A DNA stretch of 64,000 nt, from contig NZ_BDDS01000004.1 of assembly GCF_001653135.1 (NCBI RefSeq), positions 124,001 to 188,000 on the forward strand. Direction: 5' to 3'. The position numbers and the translations under genes were made by a program. This document shows, piece after piece, positions 37,687-47,806 of the stretch; position 1 is the first letter of the stretch, and each line of letters starts with the position of its first letter. Below the pieces are notes generated by a model that saw nothing but the letters and a program-made list of their open reading frames with translations, was not told the origin of the DNA and did not search any database. The stretch is from Pseudoalteromonas neustonica (lineage in GTDB: Bacteria > Pseudomonadota > Gammaproteobacteria > Enterobacterales > Alteromonadaceae).

Positions 37687-39609
37687 TTACTTGTCGTCTT
37701 TTACTTCTTCGAACTCAGCATCAACTACGTCGTCATCTTGTTTAGCTGACTGTTGTTGCTGTTGCTCGCCTGCATCAGCGCTGCCTTGTTGGGCTTTAGC
37801 TTGTGCAATTTCCATTAATTTTTGTGACTTTTCAGCTAGAGCTTGAGTTTTTGCTTCAATCTCGTCTTTTTTGTCACTCTTAATAGCGGCTTCTAAATCT
37901 ACTACAGCGGCTTCGATAGCGTCTTTATCTTCGGCTGGAAGTGCATCGCCCGCTTCTTCAATTTGCTTACGTGTACCGTGAACCATTGCATCAGCTTGGT
38001 TACGTGCTGCTACAAGCTCTTCGAATTTTTTATCTTCTTCGGCATTAACTTCAGCATCACGAACCATTTTTTCAACTTCTTCATCACTTAAACCTGAAGA
38101 TGCTTGAATTGTAATTTTTTGCTCTTTACCTGTATCTTTATCTTTTGCAGATACATGTAAGATACCATCAGCATCTACATCGAATGTTACTTCGATTTGT
38201 GGTGTACCACGTTGTGCTGGACGAATACCTTCTAGGTTAAATTGACCTAAAGACTTATTGTCACTTGAACGTTTACGCTCACCTTGTAGTACGTGAATCG
38301 TTACCGCTGCTTGGTTATCTTCAGCTGTTGAGAAAGTTTGCGATTTCTTAGTAGGAATCGTCGTGTTTTTCTCAATTAACGCAGTCATTACTGAACCCAT
38401 TGTCTCGATACCTAGAGACAGTGGAGAAACGTCTAGTAATAGTACATCTTTAACGTCACCAGCTAGCACGCCACCTTGAATCGCTGCGCCTACTGCAACT
38501 GCTTCATCAGGGTTAACATCTTTACGTGGCTCTTTACCAAAGAACTCCGTTACTGTTTTTTGTACTAGTGGCATACGTGTTTGGCCACCAACAAGAATAA
38601 TGTCGTTGATGTCGCTAACAGTTAAATCAGCATCCGCTAGAGCACGCTTAAGTGGTTCAATTGATTTAAGTACTAAGTCTTCAACCAGTGACTCAAGCTT
38701 AGCACGTGTTAATTTCACGTTCATATGCTTAGGACCTGATGCATCAGCAGTTACATACGGAAGATTTACTTCTGTAGATTGTGCAGATGAAAGCTCAATT
38801 TTTGCTTTTTCAGCAGCTTCTTTAACACGTTGCATTGCAAGTGGGTCAGTCTTTAAGTCTAGACCTTGATCTTTCTTGAATTCAGCTACTAAGTAGTTAA
38901 TAACACGGTTATCGAAATCTTCACCACCTAAGTGAGTGTCACCATTGGTAGCAAGTACTTCAAATGTGTGCTCGCCTTCAACTTCATCAATCTCAATGAT
39001 TGATAAATCGAAAGTACCACCACCTAAGTCATATACTGCAACAATGTTTTCGCCTTTATTTTTATCCATACCGTAAGCAAGTGCTGCGGCTGTAGGCTCA
39101 TTGATAATACGCTTAACTTCAAGACCCGCAATACGGCCAGCATCTTTTGTTGCTTGGCGCTGTGAATCGTTAAAGTATGCAGGAACAGTTATAACGGCTT
39201 CTGTTACTTCTTCGCCAAGGAAATCTTCAGCGGTTTTTTTCATTTTTTTCAAAACTTCAGCTGAAATTTGTGGTGCTGCGCGTTTTTCACCGCCGGCTTC
39301 AACCCATGCATCACCGTTATCTGCTTTGATGATTTTAAAAGGCATGATGCCGATATCGCGTTGTACTTCTTCGTCTTCAAAACGACGACCGATCAGACGC
39401 TTAATCGCAAATAATGTGTTGGTTGGGTTTGTCACTGCTTGGCGTTTTGCAGGTTGACCAACAAGTGTTTCACCATCTTGCGTGTAAGCAATAATTGATG
39501 GTGTTGTGCGATCGCCTTCCGCGTTTTCAATTACGCGTGCTTTACCGCCGTCTAGTACTGCAACACAAGAGTTTGTAGTACCTAAATCGATTCCAATAAT
39601 TTTACCCAT
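37687..39609 (-). CDS. dnaK: Chaperone DnaK (Hsp70)
   Basis: The 640-residue ATP-dependent chaperone has the actin-like ATPase domain ([28 protein letters not shown]), the substrate-binding domain ([10 protein letters not shown]) and a C-terminal lid ending with a Gln-rich stretch and an acidic tail (E-F-E-E-V-K-D-D-K). It refolds proteins with DnaJ and GrpE. A sigma32-like promoter lies upstream. Confidence 0.98.
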   Translation of the reverse strand: MGKIIGIDLGTTNSCVAVLDGGKARVIENAEGDRTTPSIIAYTQDGETLVGQPAKRQAVTNPTNTLFAIKRLIGRRFEDEEVQRDIGIMPFKIIKADNGDAWVEAGGEKRAAPQISAEVLKKMKKTAEDFLGEEVTEAVITVPAYFNDSQRQATKDAGRIAGLEVKRIINEPTAAALAYGMDKNKGENIVAVYDLGGGTFDLSIIEIDEVEGEHTFEVLATNGDTHLGGEDFDNRVINYLVAEFKKDQGLDLKTDPLAMQRVKEAAEKAKIELSSAQSTEVNLPYVTADASGPKHMNVKLTRAKLESLVEDLVLKSIEPLKRALADADLTVSDINDIILVGGQTRMPLVQKTVTEFFGKEPRKDVNPDEAVAVGAAIQGGVLAGDVKDVLLLDVSPLSLGIETMGSVMTALIEKNTTIPTKKSQTFSTAEDNQAAVTIHVLQGERKRSSDNKSLGQFNLEGIRPAQRGTPQIEVTFDVDADGILHVSAKDKDTGKEQKITIQASSGLSDEEVEKMVRDAEVNAEEDKKFEELVAARNQADAMVHGTRKQIEEAGDALPAEDKDAIEAAVVDLEAAIKSDKKDEIEAKTQALAEKSQKLMEIAQAKAQQGSADAGEQQQQQSAKQDDDVVDAEFEEVKDDK

Positions 39610-39654
39610 GAAACATCTCCAACTTCAAAATTCATTAATACGTTCGATGACTAG

Positions 39655-39684
39655 TAAATAGGGATGCACAGAACTGAATTCAAC
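39655..39684 (-). promoter_or_regulatory. Candidate heat-shock (sigma32) promoter of dnaK
   Basis: On the minus strand GTTGAA is followed 14 bases later by TCCCTATTTA, similar to the sigma32 pattern CTTGAA-N13-15-CCCCATTTA. It lies about 45 bp upstream of the dnaK start. Confidence 0.55.
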
Positions 39685-39852
39685 TGTAAAAATGAAAAAA
39701 AAGTGATTTTTTATCATTTATTTTGCAAATAACCCTGATAATTGTATGGATTGATGTTTTTTGCGTCAATCAACCCACACACAAACTGGTCTGATGAGTT
39801 TTTCCGTGCTATAAAATTGCAATAATAAATAATCATTACACAAGGAACTGCT

Positions 39853-40668
39853 ATGCATTTCGATCAACTCCTTCAAAGCGCCGCACATATTGGCCTTATG
39901 CCAGCCCACGAACAAGCCAAAGCAACAATGCAATTTCCGGCTAATTGGTGCCAAGGCAGAACAGCGTTTGGGGGGCTTTCAGCGTCTTTACTTTATCAAG
40001 CAATGCGCCAACAAGTTGAAGCAAGTCGTCGATTACTATCAATAAGTACGAACTTTGTCGGTCCTTTATTAGCTGATACTGAGTTTTCGTTAATAGTAGA
40101 GGTTTTAAGAGAAGGTAAAAGCAGTACGCAAGTATTAGCAAAGGCAGTGCAAAATAATCAAGTGAGTGTAGTAGTACAAGCATGCTTCGCTAAACCCCGT
40201 GATTCAGCAATTAATGTGCCTGTTACTAAAACGATGGACTTGAAACCTGTTGATCCACGTTACACTTTGCCTTTTAAGTCAGGCGCGATGCCGGAATTTT
40301 TTCAGCATGTTGATTTGTGCCCACAACAAGGCGCTATGCCGTTTGCTGGTGCAGATACATCGCACTTAGGTGGCTGGATGCGATTAAAAGAATCGCCGAA
40401 TGAAATAACCGAAGCCCATATTATTGCTTTGACGGATGCATGGCCGCCAACATTACTACAAATGTTTAAGCAGCCTGCTCCTGCAAGTAGTATGTCTTGG
40501 TATTTGGAGTTTGTACAAATGCCGCAGTTAGGTGCGCAGCAATGGCTTGGCTTTGAGGCAATAACACAGCATTGTAAACATGGTTATGGCTTAGAGGATG
40601 GCTGTATCTGGTCACAGTCAGGAGAATTAATCGCGCTTACTCGTCAAACCGTTGCGTTATTTGATTAA
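39853..40668 (+). CDS. Acyl-CoA thioesterase-like protein (double hotdog)
   Basis: The 271-residue protein has the W-C-Q-G-R-T-A-F-G-G-L motif near residue 33-43 and a second hotdog half with W-P-P-T and W-Y-L-E-F, as in TesB-like thioesterases. It probably hydrolyses acyl-CoA in the cytoplasm. It is divergent from dnaK and its 3' end overlaps the convergent binding-protein gene by 12 bp. Confidence 0.82.
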   Translation: MHFDQLLQSAAHIGLMPAHEQAKATMQFPANWCQGRTAFGGLSASLLYQAMRQQVEASRRLLSISTNFVGPLLADTEFSLIVEVLREGKSSTQVLAKAVQNNQVSVVVQACFAKPRDSAINVPVTKTMDLKPVDPRYTLPFKSGAMPEFFQHVDLCPQQGAMPFAGADTSHLGGWMRLKESPNEITEAHIIALTDAWPPTLLQMFKQPAPASSMSWYLEFVQMPQLGAQQWLGFEAITQHCKHGYGLEDGCIWSQSGELIALTRQTVALFD

Positions 40669-41436
40669 TTCTGGATTGACTACTTGCGCATAATCACTGC
40701 CTTCAAAAGCCATAATTGCACGGTACTCACCATTTTCTTTGATATGGGTAAGCCCCATATCAAAGACTTCTTGTAATACTTGGCTATTGAAGTATGCCGG
40801 ACGAGGAGCTTCTTTAAAAATAGGATGGATAGTAATCACCTGCGCCAGTGCGTGCTTTTTCTGGTATTGCTGGAAATAATACAAGAAAACCCGTTTTTCA
40901 AGCACAATCACATCAACCCATTCTTTTAATAAGTTATCAACCTGCGCAGCCTGATTTACCACTTCATCATAAAATTGTAATCTTGTGGTAATAGTTTTAA
41001 ATGGAGCTGGTAAAAATGCCGTTGCATTTTGAAATGCTAATACGCTCTTCCCTGTTAAGTCATAAATTGTATTTATTATGTAATCGTTCTTTTTGAGACT
41101 AACCGCAACATTTTGATACGCAAGTAAGCTATCACTTGAATAAATCCCCCGCGAGTATCCACCAGCGTAATTTAGAGCAACATCAATTTTTCTTTGCTCA
41201 AGCAGCTGCTCTGCACGCTTATTAGACATATAGACGATTTCTAAATTGGTTATACCTTGACTTTTAAAGGCTGATTTAAGAATTTCTAGTTGTAAACCCG
41301 TACTATCATCACTAAAAACATATGGAGGCAGTGATGCGCTCGCAGCAATTGTAATTCGATCAGTTAGCTTTGGGGCACTTAAAGCAAGTGAATCAATACT
41401 AAATAAAACAAACAATATTGCTAATAAATATTTCAT
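40657..41436 (-). CDS. Periplasmic solute-binding protein, family 3
   Basis: The ATG at 41436 is preferred (AAGG seven bases before it) over the ATG at 41460, giving a signal peptide cleaved near residue 18 and about 259 residues. The fold is the SBP_bac_3 type with Y-V-F-S-D-D-S-T-G and R-K-I-D-V-A-L-N-Y-A-G segments. No transporter is adjacent. It resembles in type the orphan binding protein at 20323. Its stop lies within the end of the convergent thioesterase gene. Confidence 0.75.
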   Translation of the reverse strand: MKYLLAILFVLFSIDSLALSAPKLTDRITIAASASLPPYVFSDDSTGLQLEILKSAFKSQGITNLEIVYMSNKRAEQLLEQRKIDVALNYAGGYSRGIYSSDSLLAYQNVAVSLKKNDYIINTIYDLTGKSVLAFQNATAFLPAPFKTITTRLQFYDEVVNQAAQVDNLLKEWVDVIVLEKRVFLYYFQQYQKKHALAQVITIHPIFKEAPRPAYFNSQVLQEVFDMGLTHIKENGEYRAIMAFEGSDYAQVVNPELIK

Positions 41437-41551
41437 ATTAAACCTTATAAAATCAAACACCGACGCTTACAGTGTTAAGAGATATTTGCCAAGTAAATTT
41501 ATCAGGTAATTGTATTTACAATATAATTGATGCAAACTTGTCTTATATTAC

Positions 41552-42814
41552 TTGTCAGTGGATATTAATTTGCAAACAGCTTGCCCTAACTGTGATTTAA
41601 TTATCGAAGTTCCTCGGATAGCTGCTAAGCAAGTGGCTGTTTGTCCACACTGCCACACTAAGCTTTGCTCTGCAAACCTAAATAACGATGCACGAATAGT
41701 AGCCTTAAGTCTGAGCTCGCTTATCATGCTACTCAGTAGTATGTTCTACCCTTTTATCTCATTTAGCAGTAGTGGTATTACCCAAACTATAACCCTTCCC
41801 GACGCGGCTCGCATACTTTTTAACTACGACAGTGATTTACTTGGCATTTTTATTGATCTGAGTATTATCGGTTTGCCTATGGCGTTATTGGTAACATTAA
41901 TCCCATTGCATTTAGGTTTATTGAAAGTACTTCCTTATGGTTTTGCCAAACGATTGCTTAAATATACATTAGCCATTGAACCTTGGGTCATGTCTGAAAT
42001 ATTTTTAATTGGTGTGTTAGTCAGTATGGTTAAAATTATGTCCATGGCTGATATTAGTTTTGGGGTGAGTTTTTGGGCTTATGTGGCATTTGTTATTTTT
42101 TATATTGCTACGCTTACGCAACTCAATCACAGGCGACTGTGGGATCAAGTTCAACCAATAAAAGCGATTAAATACGTTCATCATAGTCACCGAGCAATAG
42201 ATAATAACGTACGTTCATGCCATGTTTGCCATCAACTGAGTGACTCTCAATACTGTACTCGGTGCAACACAAAAACACATATACGTAATCCCCATAGTGT
42301 ACAAAAAGCTGCTGCATGGCTTATTACTTCCGTTGCGTGTTATATCCCAGCCAATATTTTCCCTATAATGTACACCACCAGCTTGGGAGATGAATCCCCC
42401 TCTACCTTAATTGGTGGCGTAATAGTATTGTGGCAAGCGGGCTCTTATCCTATTGCGCTAATCATTTTTTTAGCCAGTGTAGTCGTGCCTTTAGCAAAAG
42501 CATTAATCCTTACGCTTTTATGTTTATTAGTTAGTAAACCGGCAAATAGCCAAACAAAAGGCTATACCAAGGTATACTTATTAACTGAGTTTATAGGACG
42601 CTGGTCTATGATTGATGTATTTGTTGTGGCAATTTTAGTAGCCTTAGTCCAACTTGGGAATTTAATGTCGGTAACCCCCGGTATAGGCACAATATTTTTT
42701 ACAGTTATGGTAATTTGCCAAATGTTGGCAGCGCACGCATTTGATCCTCGACTATTATGGGATTCTCCAAGCAATGATAATAAACACAACCAATTAGAGA
42801 AAAAACATGAGTGA
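41552..42814 (+). CDS. pqiA: Intermembrane lipid-transport membrane protein PqiA
   Basis: The 420-residue protein has two repeats, each starting with a zinc ribbon (C-P-N-C...C-P-H-C and C-H-V-C...C-T-R-C) followed by four membrane helices, the layout of PqiA/YebS. It is the inner-membrane partner of the PqiB tunnel. The start is TTG at 41552 or GTG at 41558; no ATG fits. It overlaps pqiB by eight bases. Confidence 0.9.
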   Translation: MSVDINLQTACPNCDLIIEVPRIAAKQVAVCPHCHTKLCSANLNNDARIVALSLSSLIMLLSSMFYPFISFSSSGITQTITLPDAARILFNYDSDLLGIFIDLSIIGLPMALLVTLIPLHLGLLKVLPYGFAKRLLKYTLAIEPWVMSEIFLIGVLVSMVKIMSMADISFGVSFWAYVAFVIFYIATLTQLNHRRLWDQVQPIKAIKYVHHSHRAIDNNVRSCHVCHQLSDSQYCTRCNTKTHIRNPHSVQKAAAWLITSVACYIPANIFPIMYTTSLGDESPSTLIGGVIVLWQAGSYPIALIIFLASVVVPLAKALILTLLCLLVSKPANSQTKGYTKVYLLTEFIGRWSMIDVFVVAILVALVQLGNLMSVTPGIGTIFFTVMVICQMLAAHAFDPRLLWDSPSNDNKHNQLEKKHE

Positions 42815-44462
42815 AATAGCTAACATCAAAAAAGAGCCAACTATTTCAGGTATTTGGATAATTCCTATTATTGCTTTATTGGTTGGCGCATGGATGCTAT
42901 ATCAGTATCAAGCAAGTAAAGGTGCCACTATCTACATCTCGATGCCTCAAGCTGAGGGTATTGTTGCGGGTAAAACAGAAATAAAAGTACGCAGCGTAAA
43001 AATTGGCCATATTGATCATGTTCGTCTCTCTAGTGACAAAAACAGTGTTATTGCACGAGCACAAATAGATAAACATTATGATAGCTTACTTACTGATGAC
43101 GCCACTATATGGGTTGTCAAGCCGCGTATTGATGAAACGGGGATCAGTGGTATGAGTACATTATTATCCGGTGTTTACTTGGAATTCGCCCCAGGAGAAA
43201 GTAAAAACATCACCGACCGTTTTGATTTACAAGATGAACCTGCGCTAATAGGTAAAGATGTTAAAGGGGGTCGTTTCACATTACAAAGCTTTAATGCAGA
43301 AGTCATGGAGGTCAGCACCGGAATTTTCTTTAAAAACTATAAAATTGGCCAAATTGAAACGGCGACTTTTGATTGGAAAAATCAAGCCATGAAGTATGGT
43401 ATTTTTATCAATGAACCTTATCAAAATTTGATCACTCTGAATTCTATTTTTTGGGTCAACTCGGGTATTGAAATTGATTTATCAGCTGATGGAATTAACT
43501 TCAAAACAGGCTCATTGAGTAAGTTATTAAAAGGGGGAATTTCGGTCGGTTTACCAGAACAACAAGCGCCGGGTGACTTTGCCCAAGACGGCCATGGTTT
43601 TTCTTTAAGTAACAGCTATCAAGATGCTCTTGAAGAACGTTTTTATGATTTTGATTATTACTTAATTGAATTTGAACAATCAATACGTGGTCTACGTGCG
43701 GGTGCACCTGTTGAATACAGAGGCATGCGTGTTGGCACTGTAGTAGAGGCGCCAGCAAATGTTATTATTGACGGTAAACCCGCTCATTTTAAAACAGATA
43801 ACACCGCAGTTCCTGCACTTATAAAAATAGAGTACGGCCGTATGTATCACGACAGTGCTTCGGCTAAAGAGTTTTGGAAAAGCAGTGTTGATGGTTGGAT
43901 TAAAAACGGTCTGCGTGCGTCATTAAAGCCGGGAAATTTACTTACGGGTGCTGTGTATGTTGATTTTGATATTTATCACGATACACCTGAAGCTCAACTC
44001 ACATCTATTGCTCAATACCAAGTGTTTCCCAGTGTTTCCAGTGGTATTACGGTGCTTGCAGATCAAGTCTCTGATGTACTCAATAAAGTAAACAGTTTAA
44101 AAATTGAAGATAGCTTAGCGCAAATGCAGTCTACATTTGCCGATTACCAAGCACTGGCTAATGAAATGCGTGCGTTGTTAAGCAAACAAGATACACAAAA
44201 TTTACCCGGTGACTTTAACCGCAATTTTGCTGAAATGACTAAAAGCATGCAGCAATTTGATATTACTATGAAACAATTTGAAAAAACCATGGCGAGTTAT
44301 CAGCAAGGTTCACAATTTCATCATCAGTTACAACAAACACTGTCTGAGTTTAAGCGTTTGAGTGAAGAATTACAGCCATTAACTCGTGGTTTAAACGAAC
44401 AACCTAACATGTTTATTTTTGACAAATCATTACCCGCAGATCCAACGCCGAGGAAACAATAA
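42807..44462 (+). CDS. pqiB: MCE protein PqiB
   Basis: The 551-residue protein has one N-terminal membrane helix (about residues 15-34), three MCE/MlaD domains (near 37-135, 150-245 and 280-390, the third with V-E-Y-R-G-M-R-V-G) and a long C-terminal coiled coil. E. coli PqiB forms a hexameric syringe spanning the periplasm for lipid movement. Position between pqiA and pqiC supports the name. Confidence 0.93.
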   Translation: MSEIANIKKEPTISGIWIIPIIALLVGAWMLYQYQASKGATIYISMPQAEGIVAGKTEIKVRSVKIGHIDHVRLSSDKNSVIARAQIDKHYDSLLTDDATIWVVKPRIDETGISGMSTLLSGVYLEFAPGESKNITDRFDLQDEPALIGKDVKGGRFTLQSFNAEVMEVSTGIFFKNYKIGQIETATFDWKNQAMKYGIFINEPYQNLITLNSIFWVNSGIEIDLSADGINFKTGSLSKLLKGGISVGLPEQQAPGDFAQDGHGFSLSNSYQDALEERFYDFDYYLIEFEQSIRGLRAGAPVEYRGMRVGTVVEAPANVIIDGKPAHFKTDNTAVPALIKIEYGRMYHDSASAKEFWKSSVDGWIKNGLRASLKPGNLLTGAVYVDFDIYHDTPEAQLTSIAQYQVFPSVSSGITVLADQVSDVLNKVNSLKIEDSLAQMQSTFADYQALANEMRALLSKQDTQNLPGDFNRNFAEMTKSMQQFDITMKQFEKTMASYQQGSQFHHQLQQTLSEFKRLSEELQPLTRGLNEQPNMFIFDKSLPADPTPRKQ

Positions 44463-45097
44463 TGCCATATACTTTCATCGCTAAAGTGCTAATAGCAATA
44501 AGTCTGACATTATTAACCGGATGCAGTCAGTCACTTAATTCATCTATTGAATATTATCAATTCGAGCAGGCTATCAAGCCAATTCAACGAAATAGTATTG
44601 ATACCTCAACACAGTTACGTATTAATACTGTTACTTTACGCGGCGCGTTAAACAATCGTGGAATTGCAATGAAAATAGATAATAACCAAATCAATGCGGC
44701 TAATTATCATTTATGGAGTGAAGCACCTGATCAAATGCTTACAGCAAGCAGTCATCAGACTTTGTTTACCGCGCTTGATGATTGGATGGTTGTCAAAGGC
44801 TTGCCTGTGATCACTGATAAAGATCAACAAAGCTATTATGAATTAGAATATGAGCTACACCACTTTTATGGTGATAAACAAGGTAATGCAGATATAGCTG
44901 GGCTTTGGCGTCTTTACTATACCTCATTTGAGCAAGGTCGTTCTTTACAAGCGGTTCACTATTTTAGTGAGCTAACTCCCTTAGTTGAGAATGATTATGA
45001 AGGGCTTGTTGCTAGCCTAGAAAAAACCTGGCATACCATTAATTTACAAGTAGCAGCTCAGTTGCACACCATTAAAAGGTCTTCAAAAATACATTAA
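44462..45097 (+). CDS. pqiC: Outer-membrane lipoprotein PqiC
   Basis: The 211-residue protein has a lipobox L-L-T-G-C (Cys21) and the ABC-type transport auxiliary (DUF330) fold, with L-R-I-N-T-V-T-L-R-G near the N-terminus. It anchors the PqiB tunnel at the outer membrane. Its ATG overlaps the pqiB TAA by one base, so translation is coupled. Confidence 0.88.
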   Translation: MPYTFIAKVLIAISLTLLTGCSQSLNSSIEYYQFEQAIKPIQRNSIDTSTQLRINTVTLRGALNNRGIAMKIDNNQINAANYHLWSEAPDQMLTASSHQTLFTALDDWMVVKGLPVITDKDQQSYYELEYELHHFYGDKQGNADIAGLWRLYYTSFEQGRSLQAVHYFSELTPLVENDYEGLVASLEKTWHTINLQVAAQLHTIKRSSKIH

Positions 45098-45313
45098 TAG
45101 CGAGTGCATCGGGGCTTATGAACACCTTAGTATAATCACTAAAGTCCAGCTTTTTAAAGACTCGTTTGGAAGCGGTATTGTCTTGTGAAGTAATTGCACT
45201 TATTACATCAAACTGTTGACTCGCAGCTTGCAGTAGCGCATTACATCCCTGTATTTATACCCTTTCCCCACATATTCGGATAATAGTGCATAACCGAGAT
45301 CAGAGCTATTTAC
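45072..45313 (-). pseudogene. Fossil of a RimJ/RimL-type GNAT acetyltransferase
   Basis: Minus-strand translation gives D-L-G-Y-A-L-L-S-E-Y-V-G-K-G-Y, then after a frameshift A-L-L-Q-A-A-S-Q-Q-F-D-V-I-S-A-I-T-S-Q-D and N-T-A-S-K-R-V-F-K-K-L-D-F. These are the conserved C-terminal acetyl-CoA-binding motifs of the family. The N-terminal half is missing. It overlaps the end of pqiC. Confidence 0.75.
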
Positions 45314-45321
45314 CTTTAACT

Positions 45322-45352
45322 AAAAAAGCCCCGTTGATATTCGGGGCTTCTT
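45322..45352. terminator. Bidirectional terminator between pqiC and the oxidoreductase
   Basis: Stem AAGCCCCG/CGGGGCTT flanked by an A run on the left and T-rich sequence on the right. It can end transcripts from both convergent units. Confidence 0.88.
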
Positions 45353-45380
45353 CGTTTTTATTTCTCGCGAACAAGGATAG

Positions 45381-46409
45381 TTAAGTATGGTTAACCTGCA
45401 CTATTTGCTTACCGGTAAACCCCCCATTAACTTGCATATTGAGTGCATTGGAAATACTTATTGCATCAAATTTAACTGCCGTAATAGCAGGGGTCATGAG
45501 TGTGCCTTGCGCCATATTTTCGAGCAATAAATTTCCCATAAAACTCATTCGCTGTTGAGCGCACAAGCTATTAGCCAGCCATGCCCCTCCTAATGAAACA
45601 ATACCAATATTAGGCGCTCGCCTAAACATCAACTCTTGCTCAAATTTAGGCAGTGGATTTAAACAGGCTATACGACCACAAAATCGCATTAATTCAACAT
45701 TACGCACTGTTGTTTCACCACCAATTGAATCCAGTACCGCATCAAAACCTTGTGGGCCTAACTCTTTTTTGATTTTTTCACTGAGTTTTTTATCGGTATA
45801 ATCAAACACAGCATCAGCACCCAGTTTTTTAACAAGTTTATGATTTCGCTTACTTGCCGTTGTAAAAACAGTGGCACCACGTTGCTTGGCAAACTGAATA
45901 GCAAATTGACCAACAGCACCTGCGCCGGCTTCAATCAGGATTGAATCGCCCTCTGTCAATTGCAATTTATCAAGCGCAATTAACGCTGACATCCCCGCAC
46001 AAGGTAACACCGCAGCATCGCTAAATGTGACTTCATCTGGTATTAGTGACACAGCATAATTAGGAACTTTGGCGTATTCAGACAGCACGCCTTGCTCACC
46101 AATATTACCATGCCACATTACCCGTGAGCCTATCTCAGGGAATATCCCCTTACGAGCTTTAACAACCACCCCCACAGCATCTAAGCCAAGAGTGTGGGGG
46201 TATTGCCATTTGCAAAAGCCCTGTTTAGCAAAGTATGCATCAACGGGATTTAAGCCAACATACTCAACTTTGATCAGCAGTTCATTGTCTACAATTTCTG
46301 GCACAGGCAATTCCAACTCAGATAAATCGATCTGCTCGTTGGGCTCAAGTAGCGCAATCGCGCGCATAGTTGCGGGAATTGGCGATAAAAAATCAGTATG
46401 TGGCATCAA
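45381..46409 (-). CDS. Zinc-type alcohol dehydrogenase / quinone oxidoreductase (MDR)
   Basis: The 342-residue NADPH-dependent protein has the GroES-like N-domain with H-T-L-G-L-D-A-V-G-V-V and a nucleotide loop A-G-A-G-A-V-G-Q-F-A, and the S-I-G-G-E-T motif. Zinc ligands are not evident, so it is more like quinone reductase. It follows the OprN-like gene by 14 bp and is probably in the efflux operon. In Pseudomonas aeruginosa the MexS oxidoreductase is linked to mexEF-oprN in the same way; the analogy is inference. Confidence 0.85.
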   Translation of the reverse strand: MMPHTDFLSPIPATMRAIALLEPNEQIDLSELELPVPEIVDNELLIKVEYVGLNPVDAYFAKQGFCKWQYPHTLGLDAVGVVVKARKGIFPEIGSRVMWHGNIGEQGVLSEYAKVPNYAVSLIPDEVTFSDAAVLPCAGMSALIALDKLQLTEGDSILIEAGAGAVGQFAIQFAKQRGATVFTTASKRNHKLVKKLGADAVFDYTDKKLSEKIKKELGPQGFDAVLDSIGGETTVRNVELMRFCGRIACLNPLPKFEQELMFRRAPNIGIVSLGGAWLANSLCAQQRMSFMGNLLLENMAQGTLMTPAITAVKFDAISISNALNMQVNGGFTGKQIVQVNHT

Positions 46410-46423
46410 TAACTCTACATTGG

Positions 46424-47806
46424 CTAATTAACTAACACATAACTCCAACGACCATTAAATACTTGATAGGTATCTACCTTGGCAAGTAATGATGAAATCG
46501 TTGAGTCAATTGCATTTTCTTGCGCTATTAAAACATCCTGTCGCGCATCTAACAACTCTAAGTATGGTATTTGCCCTTCTTGATACATAGCCTGCGCTTG
46601 TAAAAAGGCACTATTGGCAAAATCAAAGCGTTGTTTTGCATAGACTTGCTGCTGACTTTGCTTTACTAATAATTGCAATGATAGTTCACTTTCACTCATT
46701 GCATTTAACACAACGTGTTGATATTGACTGTAAGCGGCTTCACTCAAGTATTGTTGTGCATCACGCTGGGCTAATAAAGCCGGGTAACTTAATAATGACC
46801 ACTTTATTTGTGGTGCAACTTGCCATTGCTGCTGTGTATCTGACAATCGATTATTATCTAAACTCAATACACCTGCAAACGCACTTAAACTAATATCTGG
46901 TAACAACGCTTTACTTGCCGCTACGCTTAATGAGTGAGCTTGGCTAAACTCAAATAACGCTTGGCTAATATCAGGACGAAGCGCGATTGCATCACCTGGT
47001 TTTGCTAAACTAACCGTAAATCCACGTTCAAGTACACTACGCTCATCTATCAATGTAATATCACTCGGTAATTGCCCTGATAACATTGCAAGTGTTGCTA
47101 AGTCGCGAAACTGTGCATATTTAATATCCGGTAATAATGCTTGCTGGCGCTTTAGCTGCGCTAAAGTACGGTTTAAATCAAGCTCATTAGCAATCCCTTC
47201 TTCAACCTGAGCACGCAATACACCTATACTTTGTTTAAGCGCCTCAATTTGTAGTTCAATAATATGCTGTTTTTGCTTATTTCCTTGATAACTTACAAAC
47301 CCTTTAACCACCGACGCAACAACTTCAATATGTAGCGCACGTACTTGCTCTGCTTGACTCATTGCCCCTGCATTACTGGCATTAACTAATGCAGTCACTT
47401 TCCCAAATAAATCCAGTTGCCAATCAAAATTGGCATTGGCAGCTGACTGGCGAGTATTTAGTTCGCCCAAACTACTACGCGTTGCTTCAATACCTACCCC
47501 ACCTTGGGGCAAGTATTGTGCTTTTTGTCCCCCTAAGCGGGCAAGTGCACTTTTCAGTTTTAATTGGCTGGTTCGTAAATCGTGATTATTAGCACGCGCA
47601 TTTGCAACCAAGTTATTAAGCTGTGACGAATCTAATTGTTGCCACCAATTTAGTTCATCTTGACCTACTAACTGAGATGCAATTTGTGTTTGCGCAACAA
47701 ACTCTTGAAGCTGACTCTGATGTTGCTGTTCATCTATTTTACTAGCACAACCGGCTAACAACCCCGCAACCAATACAGCGGTTATACGCAACTTATTACT
47801 GTTCAT
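46424..47806 (-). CDS. RND efflux outer-membrane channel (OprN/NodT family)
   Basis: The 460-residue lipoprotein (lipobox G-L-L-A-G-C, Cys20) has the two outer-membrane efflux-protein repeats forming the TolC-like trimeric channel, with E-L-D-L-N-R-T-L-A-Q-L and P-Y-L-E-L-L-D-A-R-Q-D. It overlaps the pump gene by 11 bases. It completes the tripartite pump. Confidence 0.92.
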   Translation of the reverse strand: MNSNKLRITAVLVAGLLAGCASKIDEQQHQSQLQEFVAQTQIASQLVGQDELNWWQQLDSSQLNNLVANARANNHDLRTSQLKLKSALARLGGQKAQYLPQGGVGIEATRSSLGELNTRQSAANANFDWQLDLFGKVTALVNASNAGAMSQAEQVRALHIEVVASVVKGFVSYQGNKQKQHIIELQIEALKQSIGVLRAQVEEGIANELDLNRTLAQLKRQQALLPDIKYAQFRDLATLAMLSGQLPSDITLIDERSVLERGFTVSLAKPGDAIALRPDISQALFEFSQAHSLSVAASKALLPDISLSAFAGVLSLDNNRLSDTQQQWQVAPQIKWSLLSYPALLAQRDAQQYLSEAAYSQYQHVVLNAMSESELSLQLLVKQSQQQVYAKQRFDFANSAFLQAQAMYQEGQIPYLELLDARQDVLIAQENAIDSTISSLLAKVDTYQVFNGRWSYVLVN

